This document shows positions 26,949-34,315 of a stretch of DNA of 64,000 nucleotides, in pieces. The notes beneath the pieces are model-generated. The model did no database searches. It saw nothing but the letters and a program-made list of their open reading frames with translations, and had not been told where the DNA came from. Made by a program: the position numbers and the translations under genes. Where the stretch lies: IMG/VR virus record IMGVR_UViG_3300032331_003094, positions 1 to 64,000 of that record. One strand, 5' to 3'. Each line of letters begins with the position of its first letter. The first letter of the stretch is position 1. This DNA is from a virus.

Positions 26949-26954
26949 AAACAC
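26949..26954 (-). other. Possible first exon of the major capsid gene
   Basis: Minus-strand GTG TTT preceded by GGAGG after 10 bases, and followed by a potential group I 5' splice site. Joined to exon 2 it gives M-F-E-N-D-F-P-K. This is the only start I find with a ribosome site upstream of the core, but it rests on a 6-bp P1 and could be wrong. Confidence 0.35.
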
Positions 26955-27061
26955 TTTGGTTTATCCTCCAGTGTCTTGTTTTTATTCGGGTGAAAGAACG
27001 GACCGAAGTCCTTTCTTATCTAAAATTTTAGCAGTTGATAATTTATGTGTGAATACATACT

Positions 27062-27095
27062 AAAAACCAGGCAGTAAATAAATACCACCTGGTTT
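27062..27095 (-). terminator. Terminator after the scaffold-like gene
   Basis: Minus strand: AACCAGG ... CCTGGTT stem followed by TTTT, with the stem loop starting 13 nt after the scaffold stop. It separates portal/scaffold transcription from the capsid gene. Confidence 0.7.
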
Positions 27096-27107
27096 AAAGT
27101 TTGAATA

Positions 27108-28130
27108 TCACTCCATTACAAACAGTTTGTTTGCAACGGTTCCGGGTTGAGCTTGATTCAGAACACGCCAGGCGTTCTGGGGATCACGGTTCATCACTTC
27201 ACTGAAACTACCCCAGAAGTTTTCGGGTTGCTGGGGGCCAGCAGCGTTGGGGGGAGCCGGAAGATTGGCAATACCACCATTGATGGGCTGAGTGCGATAA
27301 CCACGGGATTCGAGGTCGGCTTCGCTTTCGTACACGGGGTACGGACCTTCAGGACCAAAGAAACGCAGCGTGTAATCGCTGAGAACATCAGGATTGGTCA
27401 GGATTTCGTTATAAGCCAGATTCTCTTGGTGCTCATTGACCGAGAAGCTGGCAAAACGTGCCATCACATCATTGGCTTGGGTGCCCCAGGCCACTGCGCT
27501 ATCCAGCATCCCTTCAAGTTGAAGGGCGTAATTATTTAGAATTGCCGGAGCTTCTACCCCGAACGCGTCGAACACCTGACGGCTTTCGTTGCTCAGGTTG
27601 TAGTAATCCGCGATTGCCCGGTCCGTTGCCAGGGCTTGCTCCTCCGACGAAAGCGTCGAAGAGGTTTGGGAATAGCTGGGAGAGTATGCCGGGTTGAGAT
27701 ATGAGGTCGGCATCCCCGATTGTTGCGTAGCTGGGGCGCTTGGAGTCCCAAAGTTGGCCGGGGCGTACTGAGGAGTCGTCGTCGACGGTTGACCCTGGAA
27801 GGGGGATTGGACTGGTGAGCTCAGCAGGCCCACTACCTTGTTGAACGCCGATTCCCAAGGGTTGCTCACTGGTGCTTCCGCTGGCGCCGCCACCGAATAG
27901 TTCGGTTGGGATTGGGGGGCGTACTGAATAGGGGCGGATTGGTAGCTGGTAGTCGCTTGAGGTATCGCTTGGGGGTAGCTGGTACCCACCTGATACGCCA
28001 CCGGAGCCGCCTGCTGGTAGCTCGGGGCTGGTGCTGCCACTGGTGCCGGAGCTGCCATCACGTAGCTGCTGGGTGCTACTGACGGTGCTTGGCTCGTCTG
28101 TGGGGTCGATTGGACGGTAGCGTCCTGCAT
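27108..28130 (-). CDS. Probable capsid scaffold protein (340 aa)
   Basis: N-terminal 150 residues are Pro/Ala/Gln/Ser/Tyr-rich and disordered; the C-terminal half is helical (ALATDRAIADYYNLSNESRQ, AILNNYALQLEGMLDSAV). This composition and its place between portal and major capsid genes suit a scaffold. AAAGGAG precedes the ATG. It shares the biased, GC-rich codon use of the capsid genes. Its first 599 nt overlap the 3' end of the portal frame in another frame. Confidence 0.65.
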   Translation of the reverse strand: MQDATVQSTPQTSQAPSVAPSSYVMAAPAPVAAPAPSYQQAAPVAYQVGTSYPQAIPQATTSYQSAPIQYAPQSQPNYSVAAPAEAPVSNPWESAFNKVVGLLSSPVQSPFQGQPSTTTPQYAPANFGTPSAPATQQSGMPTSYLNPAYSPSYSQTSSTLSSEEQALATDRAIADYYNLSNESRQVFDAFGVEAPAILNNYALQLEGMLDSAVAWGTQANDVMARFASFSVNEHQENLAYNEILTNPDVLSDYTLRFFGPEGPYPVYESEADLESRGYRTQPINGGIANLPAPPNAAGPQQPENFWGSFSEVMNRDPQNAWRVLNQAQPGTVANKLFVME

Positions 28131-29880
28131 AACTCATCTCCTTTTGTAATGCTTCTAAGGTTCGATACAGATAGGGTGTAAGGTCCAGCCTTGGATCTGC
28201 AGCCATCGGAAGATCCGGTGACTCTGGGTGGGGGGTCTGCATCATTCCACCCACCAGGCGAGCAAACTGCGAGAACGCATTCTGCAATTCGCCTACCATC
28301 CTGAACGGGAAACCGCTTAACATAGCGGCTCGTTCTTCATCCGTCTTAGACGGAAATAAGAACTTCAGTGCTTCAATGCTATCAACACCTAATTCTTGTA
28401 GGTTTCTTACAACGATAGAGTTGTTTAAAACGTCTTGAGTTGACTCTTCATAAACAGGTCCAGTCCAACGCCACAAGACGGTTAAGTCCCCATCGGGAAT
28501 AAGGCCTGTTACTCCGGGGGGAATAATTTTTGTCTGCATGCAGGCCATCATGATTTGCTTGACCCTTTCGTCAAAACCAATCATTGCTTGCTTGTACAAA
28601 TCATTTTCTTCTGGCGGTGCATCTTCTGGCGGTTCAATTGGTTCTTCCAGGCCGGATGCTTTGGCTAAGGTTGCGCGGAACAAACGTTCCTCTTGGAAAA
28701 TAATTAACTCAAGACAACGTGCAATACCGTAAGAATAAATGGCAGTTGCTTTTTTCTTTGCTGTGGCTGATACACGACCAAATAATGATTTGTATTCAGT
28801 TGCAGTTACGCCAGCTGAAATGGATAGTTCATCGACACCACCAAGAGCTGTACGAATCTCTTCTCGAAATTGGCGAGCAAATGCGTTTTGATCACCAGTG
28901 ATAGCATCTGGAACAATGTAACCAACACGGTCGTTTGGCTCCAGGTTTGCAATAACGCGTGGTACACGAATCTGACCATCGATTCCGCGACCGATTGGAT
29001 CTTGTTTAAATGTTGACCTACTTAAAGAAGACAAGCTGCCAAACCCTGAGTTGGCTGCAATCGATGGACGTTGAACTGTAGTGTCTGCCCCGGACTCCAT
29101 AAGGTCTGTTTTGGGACGAGATGAAAGAAGGGTTGGATTACCAAAGAACTGAACGTTTTTGCGCATGGTGCGAACCAATTCGTCGTGCACGACGATGTGG
29201 CTGGCCATGGCGTCAAATTCGCCAGTACCTTCAGTTGAAAACCCTTTGGGGTTGTTAAAGATTTCAACGCAAGGAATAAAGCCCAAGCTGTTTTTAAATG
29301 TTTTGGTTTTACCAAGGGCTGTATAGTTTGGTAAATCAAACGACATCTCACTTTCCGAGTGAGTTTCTTCAATGGTACGTCGTTTAATTGAAAGCCTAAT
29401 AAAACGTTTGGCGCCTTGGCTGCCAAGTGTTGCAGTCCCGGTAAGATTGGAAACATTTACATTGTCACCAAAGCCATTACCTTGTTTGACTTTATAGCTG
29501 TAGATGATTACAACTTCATCTAACTCACCATCTACGTTGTAGTAGCTGCGATATTCGTGACTACGGAAGTAATACAGGCGGTAATTTGATTTGGTTGGAC
29601 GAATATAAAAAATGCCTTTGCCGTCACATAGGAAATAATCCCAGATTGAATCCAGGCGCACATCAAGTTGGTTATATTTGATTACACGGTCGAGAAAGTC
29701 TTTGCGCTGGTTGCCAAAGTTATCTTGAGTTGGAAAAAATTCCACACCTTGACGAATCCCAAACATTTTCATTTGGGAAAGATGTGACCCCACAATCATG
29801 GTGTCAACATGAGAACTAGGATCTTTCTCGACTGCCGCGTCGATAATTTCTTTTAAACGCGCCTTGGTATCAACAGCCAT
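27532..29880 (-). CDS. Portal protein (782 aa, long overlap with scaffold gene)
   Basis: The N-terminal 580 residues look like a portal: long helical and beta elements (VEFFPTQDNFGNQRKDFLDRV, LDSIWDYFLCDGKGIFYIRP), a basic wing and a helical crown end (LYRTLEALQKEMSYAGRY). The last about 200 residues are Ser/Gly/Pro-rich and lie wholly in the scaffold overlap. The portal forms the dodecameric DNA-entry ring. The terminase lies just upstream in transcription, supporting the call. The tail may be a frame that has simply stayed open. Confidence 0.82.
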   Translation of the reverse strand: MAVDTKARLKEIIDAAVEKDPSSHVDTMIVGSHLSQMKMFGIRQGVEFFPTQDNFGNQRKDFLDRVIKYNQLDVRLDSIWDYFLCDGKGIFYIRPTKSNYRLYYFRSHEYRSYYNVDGELDEVVIIYSYKVKQGNGFGDNVNVSNLTGTATLGSQGAKRFIRLSIKRRTIEETHSESEMSFDLPNYTALGKTKTFKNSLGFIPCVEIFNNPKGFSTEGTGEFDAMASHIVVHDELVRTMRKNVQFFGNPTLLSSRPKTDLMESGADTTVQRPSIAANSGFGSLSSLSRSTFKQDPIGRGIDGQIRVPRVIANLEPNDRVGYIVPDAITGDQNAFARQFREEIRTALGGVDELSISAGVTATEYKSLFGRVSATAKKKATAIYSYGIARCLELIIFQEERLFRATLAKASGLEEPIEPPEDAPPEENDLYKQAMIGFDERVKQIMMACMQTKIIPPGVTGLIPDGDLTVLWRWTGPVYEESTQDVLNNSIVVRNLQELGVDSIEALKFLFPSKTDEERAAMLSGFPFRMVGELQNAFSQFARLVGGMMQTPHPESPDLPMAADPRLDLTPYLYRTLEALQKEMSYAGRYRPIDPTDEPSTVSSTQQLRDGSSGTSGSTSPELPAGGSGGVSGGYQLPPSDTSSDYQLPIRPYSVRPPIPTELFGGGASGSTSEQPLGIGVQQGSGPAELTSPIPLPGSTVDDDSSVRPGQLWDSKRPSYATIGDADLISQPGILSQLFPNLFDAFVGGASPGNGPGNRGLLQPEQRKPSGVRRVRGRSSGNSK

Positions 29881-30026
29881 TAATCTTTAACCTGTTCTTT
29901 TTGAATCTTAGCAGCTTTGCGTTCCTTTCTATGTTTTAACCAGGTGCGAAAAAAAGCCAATTCACCAAACGTATACAGCCAGGGCTTCTTTAGTGCTTCT
30001 TTAACTAATTTTCTTTTTTTGGTCAT
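29880..30026 (-). CDS. Small basic protein (48 aa)
   Basis: ATG at 30024-30026, ending TAATG that overlaps the portal start by one base. Sequence MTKKRKLVKEALKKPWLYTF... is highly basic with an aromatic cluster. Also overlaps the upstream gene's stop (ATGA). Coupling on both sides supports a real gene; function unknown. Confidence 0.55.
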   Translation of the reverse strand: MTKKRKLVKEALKKPWLYTFGELAFFRTWLKHRKERKAAKIQKEQVKD

Positions 30027-30382
30027 GACACAATTTTATTTTGGAAACCAGCAGGAACAGCTTGACCTAATTGTGGTCCAGCATAAAAACCAGCGTTACC
30101 CATAGGCGCCATACCTGGAAGCCCCTGAACCAAGGGAAGTTGGGGACCTGCACCAGGCATCAAGCCGCGTTTGATAAGCTCTTCGTTGAGTTGCTGGTTT
30201 TGTTGCGTACCACCTTGGTACAAACGCTGAAGTTGTTCGCCCGAACGCTTGCCCAATGGACCTTGTCCTTGTGGAATATCAAAACTAGGGCCACCAGCAA
30301 TTAAAGGACTGTAGCCAACAGAAGGAAAAAAGCCAGGGTTACCAGGGGCGCCTGGTACGTTTGCTGCTCCGCCGTAATACAT
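30023..30382 (-). CDS. Hypothetical Gly/Pro/Gln-rich virion protein (119 aa)
   Basis: MYYGGAANVPGAPGNPGFFP and GQGPLGKRSGEQLQRLYQGG show a flexible Gly/Pro-rich protein with one short helix. It overlaps the 48-residue gene by 4 nt. Assembly or virion role inferred from position between AbrB-like gene and portal. Confidence 0.55.
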   Translation of the reverse strand: MYYGGAANVPGAPGNPGFFPSVGYSPLIAGGPSFDIPQGQGPLGKRSGEQLQRLYQGGTQQNQQLNEELIKRGLMPGAGPQLPLVQGLPGMAPMGNAGFYAGPQLGQAVPAGFQNKIVS

Positions 30383-30406
30383 TTTATTATTTCCGTTCTT
30401 TTTATT

Positions 30407-30589
30407 TTACTCCTCTAATACCACATACCCAGCAGGATCATTTAATTTGCTGAGAATAAATCCTTCGCCTTTTACTTTCCAATCAAGGACATCACCTTCA
30501 TGCCAACCAAGATCTTCAAGTACTTCTTCGGGAAGAATGATAAACGATTCACCGTTTTCGTCTTCTTGGACTTCGAGAACGTAACTCAT
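30407..30589 (-). CDS. SpoVT/AbrB-like (MazE-fold) protein
   Basis: 60 residues: YVLEVQEDENGESFIILPEEVLEDLGW then EGDVLDWKVKGEGFILSK. This is the swapped-hairpin AbrB fold: ILPEEVLEDLGW is the strand-helix signature and GDVLDW the following strand. Such proteins bind DNA as dimers, as transition-state regulators or antitoxins. No toxin gene lies beside it, so a regulatory role is more likely. Confidence 0.75.
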   Translation of the reverse strand: MSYVLEVQEDENGESFIILPEEVLEDLGWHEGDVLDWKVKGEGFILSKLNDPAGYVVLEE

Positions 30590-30594
30590 GAAAC

Positions 30595-30864
30595 TTAAAG
30601 TTTTTCAATAAGTTTATCAAGCTTTGCATTAATCTGCTTAAAGTTGTCGTGCATTTGTTGTAATTCCCTAAGGAAGTCAACTTTTAATACGTACTCCAAT
30701 GGCATTCGATTAATCTGCTCTTGGAGGTTGTCAACCTTTCTTTCGTTTTCTAGAATGCGGTCGTATAACGCATGCAGACGATCCTGATGACGACCCCAAA
30801 AGTTAGCCGAAAGTGGTGACACGGAAGTAGATGTATTTTCTTTTATTTTACGATTAGTAATCAA
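30595..30864 (-). CDS. Coiled-coil protein between terminase and portal
   Basis: 89 residues; the last 55 form a heptad-rich helix (ILENERKVDNLQEQINRMP ... MHDNFKQINAKLDKLIEKL). It overlaps the terminase gene's 3' end by 11 nt. A small helical terminase partner or assembly factor is possible; nothing specific is visible. Confidence 0.55.
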   Translation of the reverse strand: MITNRKIKENTSTSVSPLSANFWGRHQDRLHALYDRILENERKVDNLQEQINRMPLEYVLKVDFLRELQQMHDNFKQINAKLDKLIEKL

Positions 30865-32380
30865 GATGTAAATTGCCTTTTCTCATAAGGCCTGTCACAA
30901 GCCATACTAATGCATCGACCGTATCGTCATGACCACTTACGCCGAAGTTTGTGAGTTCCTCGAAGAGATTTGTGAAGTTTCGGAAACGATTAAAGATAAT
31001 TTTTCGATCTTCAAACATACCAATGATACCCCGGAACCGTGCGAGCTTGTCAGCACGGAACCCTTTGACTGGGTGCCAAATCAAATTGTAGAGACCTTCG
31101 TCATTCAGGCAAACCCGCTTAAAGTCAGCTTCGAGGGAGGCTTGGTACTGGACGGCTTCTGACCAAACATCACATGTTGAGTAAGTAGGGAAATAATTTT
31201 TGTTTTCATCTTGTCCAATAATGGACCAATCATTAAGCAATTCTTTAAGAGCATCTAGTTTTTCCAGGTTCCCCATGACGCGAATACGTCGATAATCAAT
31301 AATATGGATACGATCTTCAATCCGACCACCCAGTACAAACACCGTGTAATCATTCTTTTCTTTAATGCCAGCAGACAGGTCAACACCAATCCCCAAGGCA
31401 TCAAATTCTGTTGCAATTTCTGCCTTGACAATAAGTTCTGGCGCCAATGAAAGTTCATTTTGCCTGACAATTTGATTCATGTACTGAAAGGAAAAAGCAA
31501 TGGGTGCTTGCCTTTTCTTTTCTTTCAGGTACTCTAGCGACCACATATCGGGCCAGTACGATTCCTCCTCACCGGTCTTCGGATCGTTTTGAATTGCTGA
31601 CAAAACAATTTGAGTCCAGTTGTTCTGTTCGTTGAATGTGGTGGCGTGAATGTCATCGTGCCTGAATCGGGTACCAAGACAAATCGCCCTGGCACCCTCA
31701 AACATCGTTGGTGCAATCACCGCATTCCAGTTATCCTGCATTGTCTTACGAATGTCAGGATTGCCAATATCAGCAGCAGACTTAATAGCGTCATCGATCA
31801 TTACCAGGTGCGAACGTTTAGAGGTCACTGAACCTTTAAGGCCAGCGGCGCAGAGGGTAAATTGTTCATCACCTGTTACATCAATACCAGCAAATTTATG
31901 ATCAATAGACCAATACTCATTACTGGTAACGTTTTTAAGAAGACGTACTTTGGGAAATACTTCTTGATATCGCTTGCTTTCAATAATGCGTTTAATGGTT
32001 GCTGATTTAGAACGTGCAATATCAACCGTATAGGAAAGATAAAGAATCTGCAGTGGAAGCTTGGCTTCAGTGTGAATGCCAATTGCCCATGCCGTCAGCA
32101 AACCCAAGACTGTTGATTTGGCCGACCCACGAGGGGCAAGTAAGTCTACGTTGGGACCTGCAATTTTAATTAGACATTGACTATCTTCACCCGTTACAAA
32201 GTGACGATGCCATTGTTTATGGTGTTCAGCAGGAGGTTTATCCGCTACATAATCACAAAAATATCCAAAGTCTTCACGTGCAAGTTTTGCTTGCTCGTAA
32301 TTTTTAACCTCTTTGACTTGATGATTTTTTGCCGCCGCACGTGCATTACGCCGATACGCGAGATGAACGTAAGAAGGCAT
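30854..32380 (-). CDS. terL: Terminase large subunit
   Basis: Packages phage DNA by ATP hydrolysis and cuts concatemers. Walker A LLAPRGSAKST (about residues 80-90) with following helix; Walker B HLVMIDDAIKS; C-terminal RNase H-like nuclease: GIGVDLSAGIKEKNDYTVFVL (first Asp) and VSGHDDTVDALVWLV (final acidic pair). 508 residues is the expected length. Starts with ATG right after a 9-bp hairpin (32381-32413). Confidence 0.93.
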   Translation of the reverse strand: MPSYVHLAYRRNARAAAKNHQVKEVKNYEQAKLAREDFGYFCDYVADKPPAEHHKQWHRHFVTGEDSQCLIKIAGPNVDLLAPRGSAKSTVLGLLTAWAIGIHTEAKLPLQILYLSYTVDIARSKSATIKRIIESKRYQEVFPKVRLLKNVTSNEYWSIDHKFAGIDVTGDEQFTLCAAGLKGSVTSKRSHLVMIDDAIKSAADIGNPDIRKTMQDNWNAVIAPTMFEGARAICLGTRFRHDDIHATTFNEQNNWTQIVLSAIQNDPKTGEEESYWPDMWSLEYLKEKKRQAPIAFSFQYMNQIVRQNELSLAPELIVKAEIATEFDALGIGVDLSAGIKEKNDYTVFVLGGRIEDRIHIIDYRRIRVMGNLEKLDALKELLNDWSIIGQDENKNYFPTYSTCDVWSEAVQYQASLEADFKRVCLNDEGLYNLIWHPVKGFRADKLARFRGIIGMFEDRKIIFNRFRNFTNLFEELTNFGVSGHDDTVDALVWLVTGLMRKGNLHLDY

Positions 32381-32413
32381 GAGTTAGTACCAGGTATTAC
32401 TGAATACTAACTC
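32381..32413 (-). promoter_or_regulatory. Hairpin directly before the terminase start codon
   Basis: On the minus strand GAGTTAGTA, 15-nt loop, TACTAACTC: a 9-bp perfect inverted repeat ending with no gap before ATG. No U-run. It overlaps the last bases of the upstream gene. Compare 23176-23198. Confidence 0.6.
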
Positions 32414-32570
32414 ATTTCTTTTTCTTTTGTTTTTGTTGTTGATATTGACGTGCTTTATCCAAGGCAGCTTTCCGCTTGTCTTGATCAGACATCTCGGTAC
32501 CATCTTCGTTTGTTGCCTCTTTCTTTTTGAAATGAGCAACGAGTGCCGGTGGCATTTTGGAATCAGACAT
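32412..32570 (-). CDS. Small lysine-rich protein (52 aa)
   Basis: ATG at 32568-32570 sharing a base with the upstream stop, ending TGA at 32412. Begins MSDSKMPPALVAHFKKKEAT and ends in a Lys/Gln tail (QQQKQKKKK). The PPALxxxFKKK...DKRxxALxKAR layout recurs in small cyanophage proteins. Function unknown. Confidence 0.55.
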   Translation of the reverse strand: MSDSKMPPALVAHFKKKEATNEDGTEMSDQDKRKAALDKARQYQQQKQKKKK

Positions 32571-33052
32571 CAATCAAATTCGCGGCTTGCGTATCCACCA
32601 CCCATGGTAATTCCTTTGCGGCGTGGTCGACCTTGTTGATTCCCTTGGGCAGCACCAGTGGATGCCATGCGTTGTTGATCTGTCGGTGCACCGCGTCCAC
32701 CAAATTGTTGTGCCATTTCACCAGGGGTTTCCGATTGTTGCGGACGTGCACCAGGGATGCCTACCCCACCGGAACGCTGCATATAAGTTTCATATGCCTG
32801 AGAATATTGATCGTCTGGTGAAGTACCCGCTGCCTGTAAGTTAGGGGCCGGGCTGCCAGTGGAAGTTTGTGCTGGTTGATTAAGAAAAGATGGTTCTGGA
32901 CGATTGGGGGTCGTTCCAGGTTGTGCTTGCGCTGCTTGTGTTGCAGGCACATTAGCAACTGCTTGCTTTTGTTGATTTAATGCATTTTGATAAAAACCAG
33001 ATCCACCTGCGCCAGGTGCACCGGATGTTGGTCGTTGAGCAGTAGCACCCAT
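32570..33052 (-). CDS. Hypothetical disordered virion protein (160 aa)
   Basis: Gln/Ala/Pro/Gly-rich throughout (AVANVPATQAAQAQPGTTPN), with no hydrophobic core. One-base overlap with the 52-residue gene. Composition matches other proteins of this block, which I infer to be internal or ejected virion proteins. Confidence 0.55.
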   Translation of the reverse strand: MGATAQRPTSGAPGAGGSGFYQNALNQQKQAVANVPATQAAQAQPGTTPNRPEPSFLNQPAQTSTGSPAPNLQAAGTSPDDQYSQAYETYMQRSGGVGIPGARPQQSETPGEMAQQFGGRGAPTDQQRMASTGAAQGNQQGRPRRKGITMGGGYASREFD

Positions 33053-33065
33053 GGTGAATACCTAA

Positions 33066-33221
33066 TTACTTTTTCTTTTTATTTTGCATTTCCCGCAGAC
33101 GAGCCATTTTGTCTTTGGGGCTCTCCTTGGGGGGAACTGCTTTGCCAGCAGCTGGCTTACCTTTGGGGGGCACAGCTTTACCGGCAGCGGGCTTGCCTTT
33201 GGGGGGAACTGGAGCGGGCAT
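33066..33221 (-). CDS. Lys/Pro repeat protein (51 aa)
   Basis: Start at the ATG of MPAPVPPKGKPAAGK; the longer frame upstream overlaps the next gene and is less likely. Two perfect copies of PPKGKPAAGKAV are followed by a basic helix (KMARLREMQNKKKK). Likely nucleic-acid binding and possibly packaged; unknown family. Confidence 0.5.
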   Translation of the reverse strand: MPAPVPPKGKPAAGKAVPPKGKPAAGKAVPPKESPKDKMARLREMQNKKKK

Positions 33222-33268
33222 GATATTTATGCTGTTGTTCTTATTATACGAGAAGTGCTGCTTTATTT

Positions 33269-33853
33269 TTATTCTTCTAATTGCATACGAGACCAAACGC
33301 TCATCGATGCTTCTTGTAAAGGTGATTCAATTGGATCATCTTTAAAAATAAACATTAACTCACGAATGGCGCGATCAGCACCAGCCATTAAAAGACCTTT
33401 GCGATCTTTGTTGGAAGTAAACTGTTCAACCTGTGCAATTGTGCCACGCAATTCTTTTTGCATGCTGGCAATACGAGCAACGCCTGCGTCTCGCTTGACG
33501 GAACAGTTTTCAATATCTTCACGCAATTTTCGAATATCTTCTTGCATTTCTGCAATTTCAAGAAGAAGAATCTTGCGGTGATCTGGTTTTTTGTAATTGG
33601 CTTTAATCCATTCTTCACACGAAACAATGCTCCCTGTATAACCAAGAAACTTGGCATACAGAAAACATTCAATTATGGAGTAATTATCTTCGGAAAATGA
33701 ACAAAAAGACTCTTGGGTAGCGGAGTCAAGATTATCGATCCAGGTATCAAACAGCTCAATACTTATAAGCTTGTTGTGCCTGTCGATAGTCTCGGGCTTC
33801 GTCGCTTTCGCTGTATTTTTGCTTTTGGGCGGCAAGAGCTTCTTGTTGAGCAC
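33269..33853 (-). CDS. Candidate small terminase subunit (coiled coil)
   Basis: 194 residues; a long central helix (EIAEMQEDIRKLREDIENC, then RIASMQKELRGTIAQVEQF) flanked by compact helical parts. Small terminases are coiled-coil or helical DNA-binding rings usually encoded just before the large subunit, as here (three genes upstream). No clear HTH. The first 33 codons overlap the gene at 33756-34019, so a later start is possible. Confidence 0.45.
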   Translation of the reverse strand: MLNKKLLPPKSKNTAKATKPETIDRHNKLISIELFDTWIDNLDSATQESFCSFSEDNYSIIECFLYAKFLGYTGSIVSCEEWIKANYKKPDHRKILLLEIAEMQEDIRKLREDIENCSVKRDAGVARIASMQKELRGTIAQVEQFTSNKDRKGLLMAGADRAIRELMFIFKDDPIESPLQEASMSVWSRMQLEE

Positions 33854-34019
33854 GGGTGTCCTCTAGTTTTTTCTTGGAATATTCGTAGGCAACACCTGCG
33901 GCTTTTTTATACGTTTCTAAAGGAAACGCAGCTGCTGCGTCAGCGGAAGAAGTATCTCCAAACGGATCAGCTTCTTGCCAAGCCCCAGAATCGTCTTTAT
34001 AGCCCCAGGTAGTTGCCAC
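33756..34019 (-). CDS. Hypothetical protein (87 aa)
   Basis: WGYKDDSGAWQEADPFGDTS at the N-terminus, then an Ala/Gln/Lys helical tail. Its 3' end overlaps the next gene by 98 nt. Part of the Gln-rich block; function unknown. Confidence 0.5.
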   Translation of the reverse strand: MATTWGYKDDSGAWQEADPFGDTSSADAAAAFPLETYKKAAGVAYEYSKKKLEDTRAQQEALAAQKQKYSESDEARDYRQAQQAYKY

Positions 34020-34034
34020 GGTTATTACCTAATT

Positions 34035-34271
34035 CTAGAAGTTGCTCATCATTTGAGCAAGGCCTTGTGCATAGATGTTGGGACGAGCCGAAACATCCTT
34101 GGCTTGCTGTTGACGAATTTTAGATTGTTCTAAACGGCCCAGGAGAGTTTGGAAATCGCCCAGTGAAGCGGCACCCATGCCACCATACTGTTGCTGGAAC
34201 TGTTGTTTATCAATAATGGCCTTATCTTCGGCAGACATGCCTTGATAAATGGGATCGTCTCTGTAAGCCAT
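34035..34271 (-). CDS. Hypothetical protein (78 aa)
   Basis: Helical, Gln-rich (IDKQQFQQQYGGMG, SKIRQQQAKDVSAR). First gene after a 44-nt AT-rich gap at 34272-34315 that could hold a promoter on the minus strand. Function unknown. Confidence 0.5.
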   Translation of the reverse strand: MAYRDDPIYQGMSAEDKAIIDKQQFQQQYGGMGAASLGDFQTLLGRLEQSKIRQQQAKDVSARPNIYAQGLAQMMSNF

Positions 34272-34315
34272 GTTAATTCTTTAAACGAACTTTTTAAATT
34301 ATAGCAAGGTTAGTT

